Assembly (NCBI GenBank): GCA_964430755.1
Contig: CAYSFT010000001.1
Location: forward strand, 39,578 to 103,577
Direction: 5' to 3'
DNA length: 64,000 bases
Source: Flemingiibacterium sp964430755
GTDB taxonomy: Bacteria; Bacillota; Clostridia; Oscillospirales; CAG-272
The position numbers and the translations under genes were made by a program. Under the pieces are notes generated by a model. The model was not told the DNA's origin. It ran no database searches and was given only the letters and a program-made list of their open reading frames with translations. Position 1 is the first letter of the stretch, and every line of letters starts with the position of its first letter. Below, one piece after another: positions 41,992-51,100 of this stretch.

Positions 41992-43272
41992 TCAGCTTAT
42001 AAAATCAAATTCAATATCGTAAATGTTAACCGTGTCGCCATCCGCGCAGCCCTTTGCGGTAAGTGCATCAATAACGCCGCTCGATTTGAGTATACGCTGG
42101 AAGAATGCAACCGATTCCCTGTCGCCGAAGTTGACAGAATCGATAAGCTGGAGAAGCCATTCACCCTCAACATAATAAACGCCGTTAACATTGCGGACGA
42201 TAATCTCGCGCTCACCGTCATCGCTCACTTCGGGGATCGGCTCTGCCTCGGATTCGTAAATCGTCAGCGGCGGCAGATCTTCAAGCATCTCGGCAGTACG
42301 CCACATAAGCTCGTCCACGCCTTCTCGTGTTGCAGCAGAGATATAGAAAAGCTCACAGCCAAGCTCGTCTTTCACGTATGCTTCGAAATCCGAAAGATCA
42401 ACAAGTTCGAGAACAGTCGCATCTATCTTATTCGCGGCAAAAATCTGCGGTCTTGACGCAAGCTCGGGCGAATAACGCTCAAGCTCGGAATTTATCTTTT
42501 TGATATCGTCGATCGGATCGCGCCCCTCTGCACCGCTTACGTCAATAACATGGATAAGTAAACGGCAGCGGTCAACATGACGCAGAAAATCGTGACCGAG
42601 GCCTGCTCCCTCTGCGGCGCCCTCGATAAGTCCGGGGATATCGGCAAGAACAAAACCTTTATTTTCACCCGTTTTAACAACACCGAGCTGTGGCTGTAAT
42701 GTCGTAAAATGATAATTTGCGATCTTTGGCTTTGCCGAGCTGACAACCGATAAAAGCGACGATTTTCCGACGTTTGGAAAGCCTACAAGTCCAACGTCCG
42801 CAAGCATTTTAAGCTCCAGCGTGACATCCTTTTCTTCGCCCTTGAGTCCGGGCTTCGCAAAACGCGGAATCTGACGTGTCGGTGTCGCAAAATGACGGTT
42901 ACCCCAGCCGCCTCGTCCACCCTTTAAAATCGTATAAGGCTCACAGTCGGACATATCCTTGATGATGCGTCCCGTTTCAGCGTCTTTTATAACAGTTCCC
43001 GGCGGAACGAGAATTACCGTATCTTCACCGTTCTTTCCGTGGAACTTTTCCGTACCGCCGTCACCGCCGTTTTCGGCGATAAACTTGCGCTTGTAACGGA
43101 AAGCGAGAAGCGTGTTCGTTCCCTCGTCAATCTTGAAAACGATATTACCGCCCGTACCGCCGTCACCGCCCGAAGGTCCTCCCTCGGCTACGTATTTTTC
43201 ACGGTGAAATGCGACGCATCCGTTGCCGCCGTCACCTGCTTTTATGTGTATTGTTACGTTATCTATAAACAT
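41992..43272 (-). CDS. obg: GTPase Obg/CgtA
   Basis: A 426-residue ribosome-assembly and stress GTPase. Three domains: Gly-rich Obg fold (1-158; KAGDGGNGCVAFHREKYV), G domain (about 159-330; G1 GFPNVGKSS, G3 DIPGLIEGA, G4 NKID) and the C-terminal OCT domain (about 345-426; REIIVRNVNGVYYVEGEWL) found in Bacillota. GGGAGG precedes the ATG. It is the last gene of ligA-cdd-obg. Confidence 0.97.
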   Translation of the reverse strand: MFIDNVTIHIKAGDGGNGCVAFHREKYVAEGGPSGGDGGTGGNIVFKIDEGTNTLLAFRYKRKFIAENGGDGGTEKFHGKNGEDTVILVPPGTVIKDAETGRIIKDMSDCEPYTILKGGRGGWGNRHFATPTRQIPRFAKPGLKGEEKDVTLELKMLADVGLVGFPNVGKSSLLSVVSSAKPKIANYHFTTLQPQLGVVKTGENKGFVLADIPGLIEGAAEGAGLGHDFLRHVDRCRLLIHVIDVSGAEGRDPIDDIKKINSELERYSPELASRPQIFAANKIDATVLELVDLSDFEAYVKDELGCELFYISAATREGVDELMWRTAEMLEDLPPLTIYESEAEPIPEVSDDGEREIIVRNVNGVYYVEGEWLLQLIDSVNFGDRESVAFFQRILKSSGVIDALTAKGCADGDTVNIYDIEFDFIS

Positions 43273-43290
43273 TGTTGTCCTCCCAAAAAG

Positions 43291-43674
43291 TTAGAGACTG
43301 AATCCGAACGGCAGGAGCTGTGCAAGCGTGTACTGTTTCACTTCCCCATCCGCAGATCCGCAATAAATTATCATGTCACCAAATTCCGAAAATGCCTGAC
43401 GACAGATTCCGCAGGGCGTTATGGCATCGTCACCGCCAATGCAGGCAACAGCGAGAAATTCACGTTCACCTGCCGCAAGTGCCGCGCCGAGCGCAACCCG
43501 TTCAGCGCAAGCTCCTGCACCAAACGACGCATTTTCAAAATTACACCCCGTGTATATCTTTCCGCTCGAAGCTAAAATCGCCGCACCGACCTTATATTTT
43601 GAATACGGCGCATAAGCGTTCTCACGTGCAATTCTTGCCGCTTCGATAAGCTCATTTTTAATGTTACTGTCCAT
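43291..43674 (-). CDS. cdd: Cytidine deaminase
   Basis: A 127-residue zinc enzyme deaminating cytidine and deoxycytidine for pyrimidine salvage. The zinc and proton-relay motif is CAERVALGAAL and PCGICRQAFSEFG (three Cys ligands of the short tetrameric form); NFENASFGAGACAE is the substrate loop. The start overlaps the end of ligA by 11 bp, so it is probably translated by coupling; no clear own ribosome site exists. Confidence 0.96.
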   Translation of the reverse strand: MDSNIKNELIEAARIARENAYAPYSKYKVGAAILASSGKIYTGCNFENASFGAGACAERVALGAALAAGEREFLAVACIGGDDAITPCGICRQAFSEFGDMIIYCGSADGEVKQYTLAQLLPFGFSL

Positions 43675-45673
43675 CGTTCACCATTGCGACAAGCGCATCC
43701 TCATCAATAACGGCAACACCGAGCGACTCCGCCTTTGTAAGCTTTGAGCCTGCGTCACTGCCGGCAACAACATACGTCGTCTTTTTCGAAACAGACGATG
43801 AAACCTTACCGCCGTGTGACTCGATGAGTGCCGTCGCTTCATCACGCTTCATAGTCGGAAGAGTACCCGTAAGCACAAACGTCATACCGCTGAATTTTTC
43901 GCTCTTTTGCTGTGACTCGTAAACAGTCACAACACCGCACGATTTTAATTCATCAATTATCTCACGCGTCTTTGCATGAGCGAAGAAATCAATAACATAT
44001 TTAGCCGTCACCGCGCCAACATCCTCTATATCACAGAGAGATTCCTCGTCAGCACAGAATAATGCCTCAATATCGCCGAATTTCGCCGCAAGCACCTGTG
44101 CCGCCTTGACACCGACCTGACGTATACCGAGCGCATAAATGAGCCTTGCAAGTCCTGCGGATTTCGAATTTTCAATCGCCGCGATAAGATTCTGTGCGCT
44201 CTTTTTGCCCATTCGCTCAAGCGGTATTAACTGCTCCTCTTTAAGCGAATAAAGATCAGCCACGGTTGAAACAAGTCCCTCTGAATGGAGAAGCGCAAGC
44301 AGAGACTTTCCGAGTCCGTCAATATCCATCGCATCCTTTGAAGCAAAATGCTCGAGATTGCGAAGAAGCTGCGCAGGACACGCCGAATTTGTACAGCGAT
44401 ACGCCGCCGTACCCGATTGCGACTCATCATCCGCATCCGCTATAACAGCCTCACCGCATGACGGACAGTTAGACGGCATATCGAAGAAGCGTTCCGAGCC
44501 GTCGCGCTTTTCCTTAACGACAGACACCACCTCGGGAATTATGTCTCCCGCTTTTCTGACGATAACCGTGTCGCCGATCATGATATCGCGCTCGCGGATA
44601 AAATCAAGATTGTGTAATGTCGCACGTGAAACATTCGTACCGGCAAGCTGCACCGGCTCAAGCACTGCGTTCGGCGTGAGCACACCGGTTCTGCCAACCT
44701 GTATCACGATGTCAGTAAGCTTTGTCGGCTTTTCCTCAGGCGGATATTTATACGCAACCGCCCATTTCGGCGTTGACGTGGTTTCGCCAATTTCACTGCG
44801 CTGTGAAAGCGAGTTAACCTTTATAACCGCACCGTCGATTCCAAAAGGAAGTCCCTCGCGTGCCGCACCGATACGTTCTATAACGTCGATGACCGCATCC
44901 GCACTTTTAACAACGCTGTATTCGGGCAGAACCGTGAATCCGACCGACTTCAGCCAATCAAGGCTCTCTTTGTGGGTGTCAAATGTCTTTGTTCCTGCTT
45001 GATAATTAAAGACAAAAATATCAAGTCCGCGTGAAGCGGTAATCTTTGAATCAAGCTGACGAAGCGTGCCTGCCGCGGCGTTTCGCGGATTTGCAAACAG
45101 CGATTCACCCTCCGCTTCACGGCGTTCATTTAACTTCTCAAATTTCGCACGCGACATATATACCTCACCGCGCACCTCAACATACGGCTCATCCGTGTCA
45201 ATCGTGAGCGGTATCGTGCGCACAGTTCGGAGATTCTCGGTAACATCCTCGCCGACCTTACCGTCACCGCGAGTTGCTCCGCGAACAAATTTACCGTTCT
45301 CGTAAACGAGCGCAACCGACAGACCGTCAATTTTACATTCAACCGTAAATTCACAGTCGGGAGCGATCGCCTTTATTCTCGCAACAAAAGCACGTACCTC
45401 ATCATAATCGAAAACATCGGAAAGACTTCCGAGCGGAACATTGTGTATAACCTTGTTAAAGCCGTCGAGTGCCTTTCCTCCAACTCGCTTGGTCGGCGAA
45501 TTGGGATCGGCAAGCTTTGGATACTGTTCTTCAAGCGTCACAAGCTCGCGAAAGAGCATATCGTAATCATAATCGGAGATCTCGGGTGCGTCAAGTACAT
45601 AATAAAGACGCGAATGATATTCAAGCAGGCGTGCAAGCTCCGTCATTCGAAGCGCGGCATCGTTTGCATTCAT
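43664..45673 (-). CDS. ligA: NAD+-dependent DNA ligase
   Basis: A 669-residue replicative ligase. Domains in order: Ia (DAPEISDYDYDMLFRELV), adenylation with the nucleotidyl lysine in ECKIDGLSVALVYENG (near 115), OB fold, four-Cys zinc finger (CPSCGEAV and CTNSACPAQL), helix-hairpin-helix repeats and a C-terminal BRCT domain (FSGMTFVLTGTLPTMKRDEA). Length is normal. ACGGAGG precedes the ATG. First gene of ligA-cdd-obg. Confidence 0.98.
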   Translation of the reverse strand: MNANDAALRMTELARLLEYHSRLYYVLDAPEISDYDYDMLFRELVTLEEQYPKLADPNSPTKRVGGKALDGFNKVIHNVPLGSLSDVFDYDEVRAFVARIKAIAPDCEFTVECKIDGLSVALVYENGKFVRGATRGDGKVGEDVTENLRTVRTIPLTIDTDEPYVEVRGEVYMSRAKFEKLNERREAEGESLFANPRNAAAGTLRQLDSKITASRGLDIFVFNYQAGTKTFDTHKESLDWLKSVGFTVLPEYSVVKSADAVIDVIERIGAAREGLPFGIDGAVIKVNSLSQRSEIGETTSTPKWAVAYKYPPEEKPTKLTDIVIQVGRTGVLTPNAVLEPVQLAGTNVSRATLHNLDFIRERDIMIGDTVIVRKAGDIIPEVVSVVKEKRDGSERFFDMPSNCPSCGEAVIADADDESQSGTAAYRCTNSACPAQLLRNLEHFASKDAMDIDGLGKSLLALLHSEGLVSTVADLYSLKEEQLIPLERMGKKSAQNLIAAIENSKSAGLARLIYALGIRQVGVKAAQVLAAKFGDIEALFCADEESLCDIEDVGAVTAKYVIDFFAHAKTREIIDELKSCGVVTVYESQQKSEKFSGMTFVLTGTLPTMKRDEATALIESHGGKVSSSVSKKTTYVVAGSDAGSKLTKAESLGVAVIDEDALVAMVNDGQ

Positions 45674-45717
45674 GTTAGATTTCCTCCGTATTAACAGTTA
45701 AAAATGTGATTAAATAC

Positions 45718-45746
45718 ATTATACCACAAGTTTCCGATAAATAAAA
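45718..45746 (-). promoter_or_regulatory. Candidate promoter of ligA
   Basis: On the minus strand -10 TATAAT (45718-45723) with a poor -35 (TTTTAT) 17 bp upstream. It is divergent from the promoter at 45787. Confidence 0.45.
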
Positions 45747-45786
45747 GAGTTTTTAAAAAAATTTTCCGCAAATTGTTCGAAAAATC

Positions 45787-45815
45787 ATTGACTTTTTCGA
45801 GGGAAGTTGGTACAA
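45787..45815 (+). promoter_or_regulatory. Sigma-A promoter of the dehydrogenase operon
   Basis: TTGACT (45787-45792), 17 bp, TACAAT (45810-45815). Confidence 0.8.
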
Positions 45816-45861
45816 TATAAGGTGTAAAATAAAAATCCATATATATGAAAGGAATATTATT

Positions 45862-47121
45862 ATGAAAACCAAAGCAGTTAGAATTTACGGTGTCAACGAC
45901 CTCCGTCTTGAGGAGTTTGAGCTTCCCGAGATCGCAGACGACGAGATACTGGCACACATTATATCCGATAGCCTTTGTATGTCTTCTCACAAGGCTGCAA
46001 TGCAGGGTGCCGCTCACAAGCGTATTCCCGATGACTGCGATGTAAACCCCATAATCCTCGGTCACGAGTTCTGCGGCGACATCGTTAAGGTTGGTAAGAA
46101 GTGGCAGGATAAGTTCAAGCCCGGCGATAAATTCGCTATCCAGCCTGCTCATAACAAGAACGGCAGTCTCATGGCTCCCGGTTACAGCTATAAATACTGC
46201 GGCGGCGGCGCTACATACGTAATCATCCCTGCAGACACTCTCGAAATGGACTGTCTCTTAAAGTATAACGGTGACGCTTACTTCTACGGTTCCCTTTCCG
46301 AGCCTATGAGCTGCATCATCGGCGGTGCACACGCAAACTATCACACCAAGGGCGGCTCTTATGTTCACGATATGGGCATCAAAGAAGGCGGTAACGCTTG
46401 TATCCTCGCAGGTGCAGGTCCTATGGGACTCGGTGCTGTTGACTATCTTATCAGCTGTGACCGTCGTCCGTCGTTCCTCGTTGTAACCGATATCGACGAA
46501 GCTCGTCTTGCTCGTGCGGCTGAGATGGTTACCGTTGAAAAGGCTGCAAAGAACGGCGTTAAGCTCATGTATGTAAACACTGCAAAGTATGAAGATTCCA
46601 CAGCTTACTTAAAGAGCCTCGCTCCCGAGGGTTATGACGATGTATTCGTATTCGCTCCCGTTAAGCCCGTTGTTGAACAGGGTGACGCAATCCTCGGCAA
46701 GGACGGCTGCCTCAACTTCTTCGCAGGCCCGACCAAGACAGACTTCTCTGCAATGTTCAACTTCTATAACGTACACTACGCATCGACTCACATCGTCGGC
46801 ACCAGCGGCGGTAACACAGACGATATGCGCGAATCAATCACAATGATGGAAAAGGGACTCATCAATCCTGCGGCTATGATCACACACATCTGCGGTCTTG
46901 ACGCTGTTCCCCAGGCAACCATCGACCTCGATAAGATCCCCGGCGGCAAGAAGCTTTGCTACACAAACATTTCCCTGCCTCTCACTGCTATTGCGGATTT
47001 TGCAGAGCTTGGTAAGACCGATCCCATGTTTGCAGAGCTTGCTCGCATCTGTGAGGCTAACAACGGTCTCTGGTGCGGTGAAGCAGAAAAGTATCTGCTC
47101 GCAAACGCTAAGTCCATCTGA
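45862..47121 (+). CDS. Zinc-type medium-chain dehydrogenase, possibly L-sorbose-1-phosphate reductase-like
   Basis: A 419-residue protein of the MDR family. N-terminal catalytic zinc region: ISDSLCMSSHKAAMQG and NPIILGHEFCGDIVKVGKKW (GHE motif). Cofactor domain: ACILAGAGPMGLGAVDYLI and VVTDIDEARLARAA. The four-Cys structural zinc lobe of alcohol dehydrogenases is absent, as in sorbose-phosphate reductases. Codon use is strongly biased to C/T-ending and AAG codons, suggesting high expression. It is the first gene of an operon with an SDR and a PHP protein; that pairing (MDR plus sorbitol-6-phosphate-dehydrogenase-like SDR) supports a ketose/hexitol-phosphate role, but the substrate is inferred. 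Confidence 0.75.
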   Translation: MKTKAVRIYGVNDLRLEEFELPEIADDEILAHIISDSLCMSSHKAAMQGAAHKRIPDDCDVNPIILGHEFCGDIVKVGKKWQDKFKPGDKFAIQPAHNKNGSLMAPGYSYKYCGGGATYVIIPADTLEMDCLLKYNGDAYFYGSLSEPMSCIIGGAHANYHTKGGSYVHDMGIKEGGNACILAGAGPMGLGAVDYLISCDRRPSFLVVTDIDEARLARAAEMVTVEKAAKNGVKLMYVNTAKYEDSTAYLKSLAPEGYDDVFVFAPVKPVVEQGDAILGKDGCLNFFAGPTKTDFSAMFNFYNVHYASTHIVGTSGGNTDDMRESITMMEKGLINPAAMITHICGLDAVPQATIDLDKIPGGKKLCYTNISLPLTAIADFAELGKTDPMFAELARICEANNGLWCGEAEKYLLANAKSI

Positions 47122-47193
47122 CTATTTTGCAAAGCGGAACGGTAAAAAGTTCCGCTTTCTTTGCTATAATAATTTTTATTAAGGAGAATAACA

Positions 47194-48282
47194 ATGTCAA
47201 ACGAAATCATGACACGTGTAAGCGCTATCGCTCCCGTACTGCGTATGCTCAGCAAAGAGGATAAGTGCTGCACAGTTAAATTTTCAACCGAATACTGCGA
47301 AAAATGTACTGCGGGTGCACTCAAAATCACCGATGAGAGCATCGACGGTATCAAAGCCGCATTTGATGCTTACGTAAAAGCAAACGGAGCAAAGCCGACC
47401 GCCGCATTTGTTGACGGGCTCGGTATATTCAGAATCAACGTCACCGAAGCAGCAGGCAAGCGTCTTGACGGCAAGATCGCTATCGTTACAGGAAGCGCAC
47501 AGGGCTTTGGTAAGGGTATCGCAGAGCATATGGCTCGCGAGGGCGCACACGTTGTTGTTGCAGATATGAACGCAGACGGCGCAAAGGCTACCGCTGATGA
47601 GCTTTGTGCGGCATACGGTGCAGATGCGGCTATTTCGGTCGGCGCAAACGTATCCGATGAAGCAAGCGTTGAAGCAATGGTTGCCTCTTGCGTTGCAGAG
47701 TTCGGCGGACTTGACGTTTTCGTTAATAATGCAGGTATCGTTCGCGCAGGAAGCCTCGAAGAAATGACCAAGGCAAACTTCGAGCTTGTTGCCGCTGTAA
47801 ACTACACTGCATACTTCCTCTGCGCTAAATACGCTTCTGCAGTTATGAAGCTCCAGCGCAAGGTCTGCCCCGATTATCTTTCCGATATCATCGAGATCAA
47901 CTCGAAGTCGGGACTCGAGGGCTCAAACAAGAACTTCGCATATGCCGGCAGTAAGTTCGGCGGAATCGGTCTTACCGAATCGTTCGCACTCGAGCTCGCA
48001 CCGTTCGGCATCAAGGTTAATGCAATCTGCCCCGGTAACTTCTTAAACGGTCCTCTGTGGAGCGATCCCGAAAAGGGACTTTTCGTTCAGTATCTCAACG
48101 CAGGCAAGGTTCCCGGCGCAAAGACAATTGACGATGTGCGCCGCTTCTATGAAGCAAAGGTACCGCTGAACCGCGGATGCGAGATCAAGGACGTTGCTCG
48201 TGCGATCCTTTACATAATCGAGCAGGAATACGAAACCGGCCAGGCAATTCCCGTAACCGGCGGACAGGTAATGTTAAAGTAA
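47194..48282 (+). CDS. Short-chain dehydrogenase with an N-terminal extension, sorbitol-6-phosphate dehydrogenase-like
   Basis: A 362-residue protein. Residues 90-362 are a classical SDR: cofactor loop VTGSAQGFGKGIAEHMA, NNAGIV, and the active-site Tyr/Lys in YAGSKFGGIGLTESFALEL preceded by EINSKSGLEG. Residues 1-90 are an extra domain with CC and CEKC; its end (PTAAFVDGLGIFRIN) resembles the segment that joins class II aldolase to SDR in fused rhamnulose-phosphate enzymes, so it may be a remnant of such a fusion. The resemblance of the SDR to SrlD-type proteins suggests oxidation of hexitol-6-phosphate to fructose-6-phosphate. It lies 72 bp behind the zinc dehydrogenase. Confidence 0.75.
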   Translation: MSNEIMTRVSAIAPVLRMLSKEDKCCTVKFSTEYCEKCTAGALKITDESIDGIKAAFDAYVKANGAKPTAAFVDGLGIFRINVTEAAGKRLDGKIAIVTGSAQGFGKGIAEHMAREGAHVVVADMNADGAKATADELCAAYGADAAISVGANVSDEASVEAMVASCVAEFGGLDVFVNNAGIVRAGSLEEMTKANFELVAAVNYTAYFLCAKYASAVMKLQRKVCPDYLSDIIEINSKSGLEGSNKNFAYAGSKFGGIGLTESFALELAPFGIKVNAICPGNFLNGPLWSDPEKGLFVQYLNAGKVPGAKTIDDVRRFYEAKVPLNRGCEIKDVARAILYIIEQEYETGQAIPVTGGQVMLK

Positions 48283-48307
48283 TCGCAAACGAAAGGACAA
48301 AGAAAAA

Positions 48308-49528
48308 ATGTCTATCGAAAATCTTATAGCACAGCTTAACGCCGACACTAAGGAAGAGCGTCTTGCGGCACTTCGCGAGATCAAGGCACTCACCGATAAG
48401 GGCGAGCTTCCGACTCCCGAGAAGACGGCGTTTGTAAACAATCATATTCACACAACATATTCATTCTCACCCTACTCGCCCACAAAGGCACTTTACCTCG
48501 CATGGCAGAACGGACTCGGTACAGCCGGAATCATGGACCACGATTCCGTATCCGGTGCAAAGGAGTTCATCGAAGCAGGTGAGATCATAGGTATGCCCGT
48601 AACCGTCGGTGCCGAATGCCGTATCAACATGAGCGGTACAGCACTCAACGGCAAGCGTATCAACAACCCCGACCAGATATCCGTCGCATATGCGGCAATT
48701 CACGGTATTCCCCATCAGATGATCGACCGTTTCGACGCTTTCTTCGAGGGTTACCGCCGTCACCGTAACCTGCGCAATCTCAAGATGTGCAGACGTATCA
48801 ACGAGATCATGGCTCCGTACGGCGTTGCAATTGACTTCAAAGCAGACGTACTTCCCCTCTCAAATTCGTGGGAAGGCGGCTCGGTCACAGAGCGTCACGT
48901 GCTGTTTGCACTCGCAAAGAAGCTGACTGCACGTTTCACCACACCTGCAGAGGTGCTTGCTTTCCTTGAAAATGACATGGGACTCGCTCTTTCGGCAAAG
49001 GTACGCTCCCAGATCGCAGACGGCGACAAGACTCCGCAGTTCTATGAGTATGACATCCTCGGTGCACTCAAGAGTAATCTCGTCGAAAAAATTTACATCG
49101 ACGCAACCGACGAGTGCCCCGATGTTACCGAATACATCGCGCTCTGCCGCGAGACCGGTGCAATAAGTGCATACGCTTACCTTGGCGACGTCGGCGATTC
49201 GGTAACGGGTGACAAGAAGGCACAGAAGTTTGAGGACGATTATCTTGATCTGCTTATCTCCGAGCTGAAGCGTCTCGGCTTCAACGCCATCACATATATG
49301 CCCTCGCGCAACACACGTGAACAGCTCGAGCGTATTATAAAGCTCTGCAACGACAACGGATTCTTCCAGATAAGCGGCGAGGACATCAACTCCCCCCGTC
49401 AGTCGTTCATCTGTAAGGCAATGGCAGACCCGATGTTCGCGCATCTCACCGATGCTACATACGCGCTTATCGCTCACGAAGAAGCAGCAAGCAAGGACAT
49501 CACCAAGGCGATGTTCTGGGGTAAATAA
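48308..49528 (+). CDS. PHP-domain metal-dependent phosphoesterase-like protein
   Basis: A 406-residue protein. The N-terminal 40 residues are helical. The PHP motifs follow: NNHIHTTYSFSPYSPTKALY (H-x-H), GIMDHDSVSGAKEFIEAG and VGAECRINMSG. PHP proteins cleave phosphoesters with two or three metals; this subgroup is found beside sugar dehydrogenases. It is the last gene of the operon, 25 bp after the SDR, and shares the same biased codon use. The terminator at 49555-49593 follows. Confidence 0.8.
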   Translation: MSIENLIAQLNADTKEERLAALREIKALTDKGELPTPEKTAFVNNHIHTTYSFSPYSPTKALYLAWQNGLGTAGIMDHDSVSGAKEFIEAGEIIGMPVTVGAECRINMSGTALNGKRINNPDQISVAYAAIHGIPHQMIDRFDAFFEGYRRHRNLRNLKMCRRINEIMAPYGVAIDFKADVLPLSNSWEGGSVTERHVLFALAKKLTARFTTPAEVLAFLENDMGLALSAKVRSQIADGDKTPQFYEYDILGALKSNLVEKIYIDATDECPDVTEYIALCRETGAISAYAYLGDVGDSVTGDKKAQKFEDDYLDLLISELKRLGFNAITYMPSRNTREQLERIIKLCNDNGFFQISGEDINSPRQSFICKAMADPMFAHLTDATYALIAHEEAASKDITKAMFWGK

Positions 49529-49554
49529 GATAATTTAGCACTTAATAAATAACA

Positions 49555-49593
49555 ACCACCGAGGTAAAGCTGTTATAGTTCTGCCTCGGTGGT
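49555..49593. terminator. Strong terminator after the PHP gene
   Basis: ACCACCGAGG (49555-49564) pairs perfectly with CCTCGGTGGT (49584-49593). It lies between converging genes and likely serves both. Confidence 0.85.
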
Positions 49594-49608
49594 ATTTATT
49601 CGCTTATT

Positions 49609-49809
49609 TCATTCAAAAAAATCACTTACAGAGCAGGAAAGAATTTCGGCAAGCTCTGGCAATAACGTAATATCAGGGTAGCATTCGCTTCTTTCCCATT
49701 TTGATATTGCTTGCGGTGAAACGCATAGTATCTCTCCAAATTCTTCTTGCGTCAAATTGTTCTTTTGACGGTATTTTTTTATTTTATCCGCAATAGTGAT
49801 TTTCTTCAT
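49609..49809 (-). CDS. Xre-family helix-turn-helix regulator
   Basis: A 66-residue protein consisting of one Cro/C1-type HTH (KIKKYRQKNNLTQEEFGEIL, SPQAISKWERSECYPDITLL). Its start overlaps the stop of the upstream ArsR/DUF2087 gene by 4 bp. It is the last of four tightly coupled genes and may repress their shared promoter. AT content is higher than in flanking genes. Confidence 0.85.
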   Translation of the reverse strand: MKKITIADKIKKYRQKNNLTQEEFGEILCVSPQAISKWERSECYPDITLLPELAEILSCSVSDFFE

Positions 49810-50345
49810 CGTTGTTTAACCAACCAATATGTTTCATTTTCACGATTCATAATACCGCAAGCAATTATTTCACGGCGAATAGTACAATGATCTTCGTGGA
49901 ATTGATGTATAATATCATTAACTTCTTTTTCGGTGTAGACACGCTCTTTCTCAAAGCATTTTGCAATTTCGCCAAGAACGATTTCACGCTTTTTTCGTTG
50001 AGACGGGATACGAGTCAGTTTTCCGTATTCGAAGAAATGCGAAATGACTTCTTTCTTATATTTCTCATCGTCATTTACAGCTGATTCTTCTTTTTTTATC
50101 AGCTCATAAAGCGGCTTATCGAATATCTCGCGATTGAGCGAATATATAATATAAAATTGTGAACGAGAGCAGTTTACCACATTAGCCGCCTCCATCTTTT
50201 TTAAGTGATAGCAGATTGTCGCAGGCGTAAGTGAAAGCTCGCAAGCGATTTTCTCAACATATGAATCCTCATGCATGAGAATATTGAGAATGTCAAGACG
50301 GGTTTCGTCCGCAATCAGTTTTAATAGTTCAAGCTTTTGCTTCAC
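49806..50345 (-). CDS. ArsR-type winged-helix regulator with C-terminal DUF2087
   Basis: A 179-residue protein. Residues 1-85 are an ArsR-like winged helix (KLIADETRLDILNILMHEDS, LSLTPATICYHLKKMEAANV) without a metal-binding Cys box. Residues 100-175 match DUF2087 (GKLTRIPSQRKKREIVLGEI, YTEKEVNDIIHQFHEDHCTI RREI), a small domain often joined to such HTH segments. It overlaps both neighbours by 4 bp. Confidence 0.85.
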   Translation of the reverse strand: MKQKLELLKLIADETRLDILNILMHEDSYVEKIACELSLTPATICYHLKKMEAANVVNCSRSQFYIIYSLNREIFDKPLYELIKKEESAVNDDEKYKKEVISHFFEYGKLTRIPSQRKKREIVLGEIAKCFEKERVYTEKEVNDIIHQFHEDHCTIRREIIACGIMNRENETYWLVKQR

Positions 50346-50497
50346 TCATTCACTTCCTTTCGCTTTTGCCATGCTTCGGCAAGACAAGCTTTTGCGAAGC
50401 GGAAACCGCCTATACGCTCGTTGAGTTCAATCGCTTCCCATTTGTACTCTCTCGCCAATGCATCCTCTATCAAAGTGTAAAATACAGAATCAAACAT
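50342..50497 (-). CDS. Small uncharacterised protein (51 aa)
   Basis: I do not recognise this protein. It is a short, helical, Glu/Ala-rich product (MFDSVFYTLIEDALAREYKW). The start at 50497 is chosen because AGGAG lies 8 nt upstream; it overlaps the end of the upstream gene by 8 bp and its stop overlaps the ArsR-type gene by 4 bp. Retention in a coupled unit argues that it is real. Confidence 0.65.
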   Translation of the reverse strand: MFDSVFYTLIEDALAREYKWEAIELNERIGGFRFAKACLAEAWQKRKEVNE

Positions 50498-50999
50498 TTT
50501 CATTCTCCTCAAACATATGCGGATAAACAGCATTTTCTATCCGCCACGCTTCCCACACACCAAGCATATTCAAGACAGCACCTATTTTGATTTTTAATTC
50601 AAATACGTTTTTCGTATCTCCTGCCGCTTCCGCCTGCTCAAGTTCAGAGAAATAATTGCATAAAATCTGATTACGTATAAATATTTCCGCCTGCATAGCA
50701 GCTGTTAATTTTTTTTGCTCATCACTACTTAATCTTTGAAAAACATCATTCAATTTCGGATAATTGCAAAGATATTTTTTCATAATTTTAAATCTCATGT
50801 TTAAAACATCTTCTCTTTTTCCGATTGTATTGAACAAATGCCCTGCATTGCCGCACAGATTGTACATTCCAAATTCGATTTGTACGGCTTTTTTCTCAGT
50901 CGCCTTATCTTTGTCAATCATATCTAATCTGCTTTTGCATTCACTGCACTTCTCTCTTGTGAGATCTACGAGCGCCTTATCAATTTCAAGATGTGTCAT
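50490..50999 (-). CDS. Uncharacterised helical protein, first gene of a four-gene regulatory unit
   Basis: I do not recognise this 169-residue protein. It is predicted all-helical and cytosolic, with a CSEC pair near residue 18 and long amphipathic stretches (FQRLSSDEQKKLTAAMQAEI, NYFSELEQAEAAGDTKNVFE). The start at 50999 is set by GAAAGGAG 5 nt upstream. It is transcribed from a perfect sigma-A promoter with operator-like repeats, ahead of the small protein, the ArsR/DUF2087 regulator and the Xre regulator. Confidence 0.7.
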   Translation of the reverse strand: MTHLEIDKALVDLTREKCSECKSRLDMIDKDKATEKKAVQIEFGMYNLCGNAGHLFNTIGKREDVLNMRFKIMKKYLCNYPKLNDVFQRLSSDEQKKLTAAMQAEIFIRNQILCNYFSELEQAEAAGDTKNVFELKIKIGAVLNMLGVWEAWRIENAVYPHMFEENENV

Positions 51000-51046
51000 T
51001 TGTTCTCCTTTCATAGTGGCGTATACTTCTTTGTGATCACACTTAT

Positions 51047-51075
51047 ATTATACTCATCTAATCACTTTTTGTCAA
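51047..51075 (-). promoter_or_regulatory. Consensus promoter of the four-gene unit
   Basis: On the minus strand TTGACA (51070-51075), 17 bp, TATAAT (51047-51052). Direct repeats TCTAATCA at 51057-51064 (inside the spacer) and 51093-51100 flank the -35. Confidence 0.85.
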
Positions 51076-51100
51076 TATTGATTCGATGATTTTCTAATCA

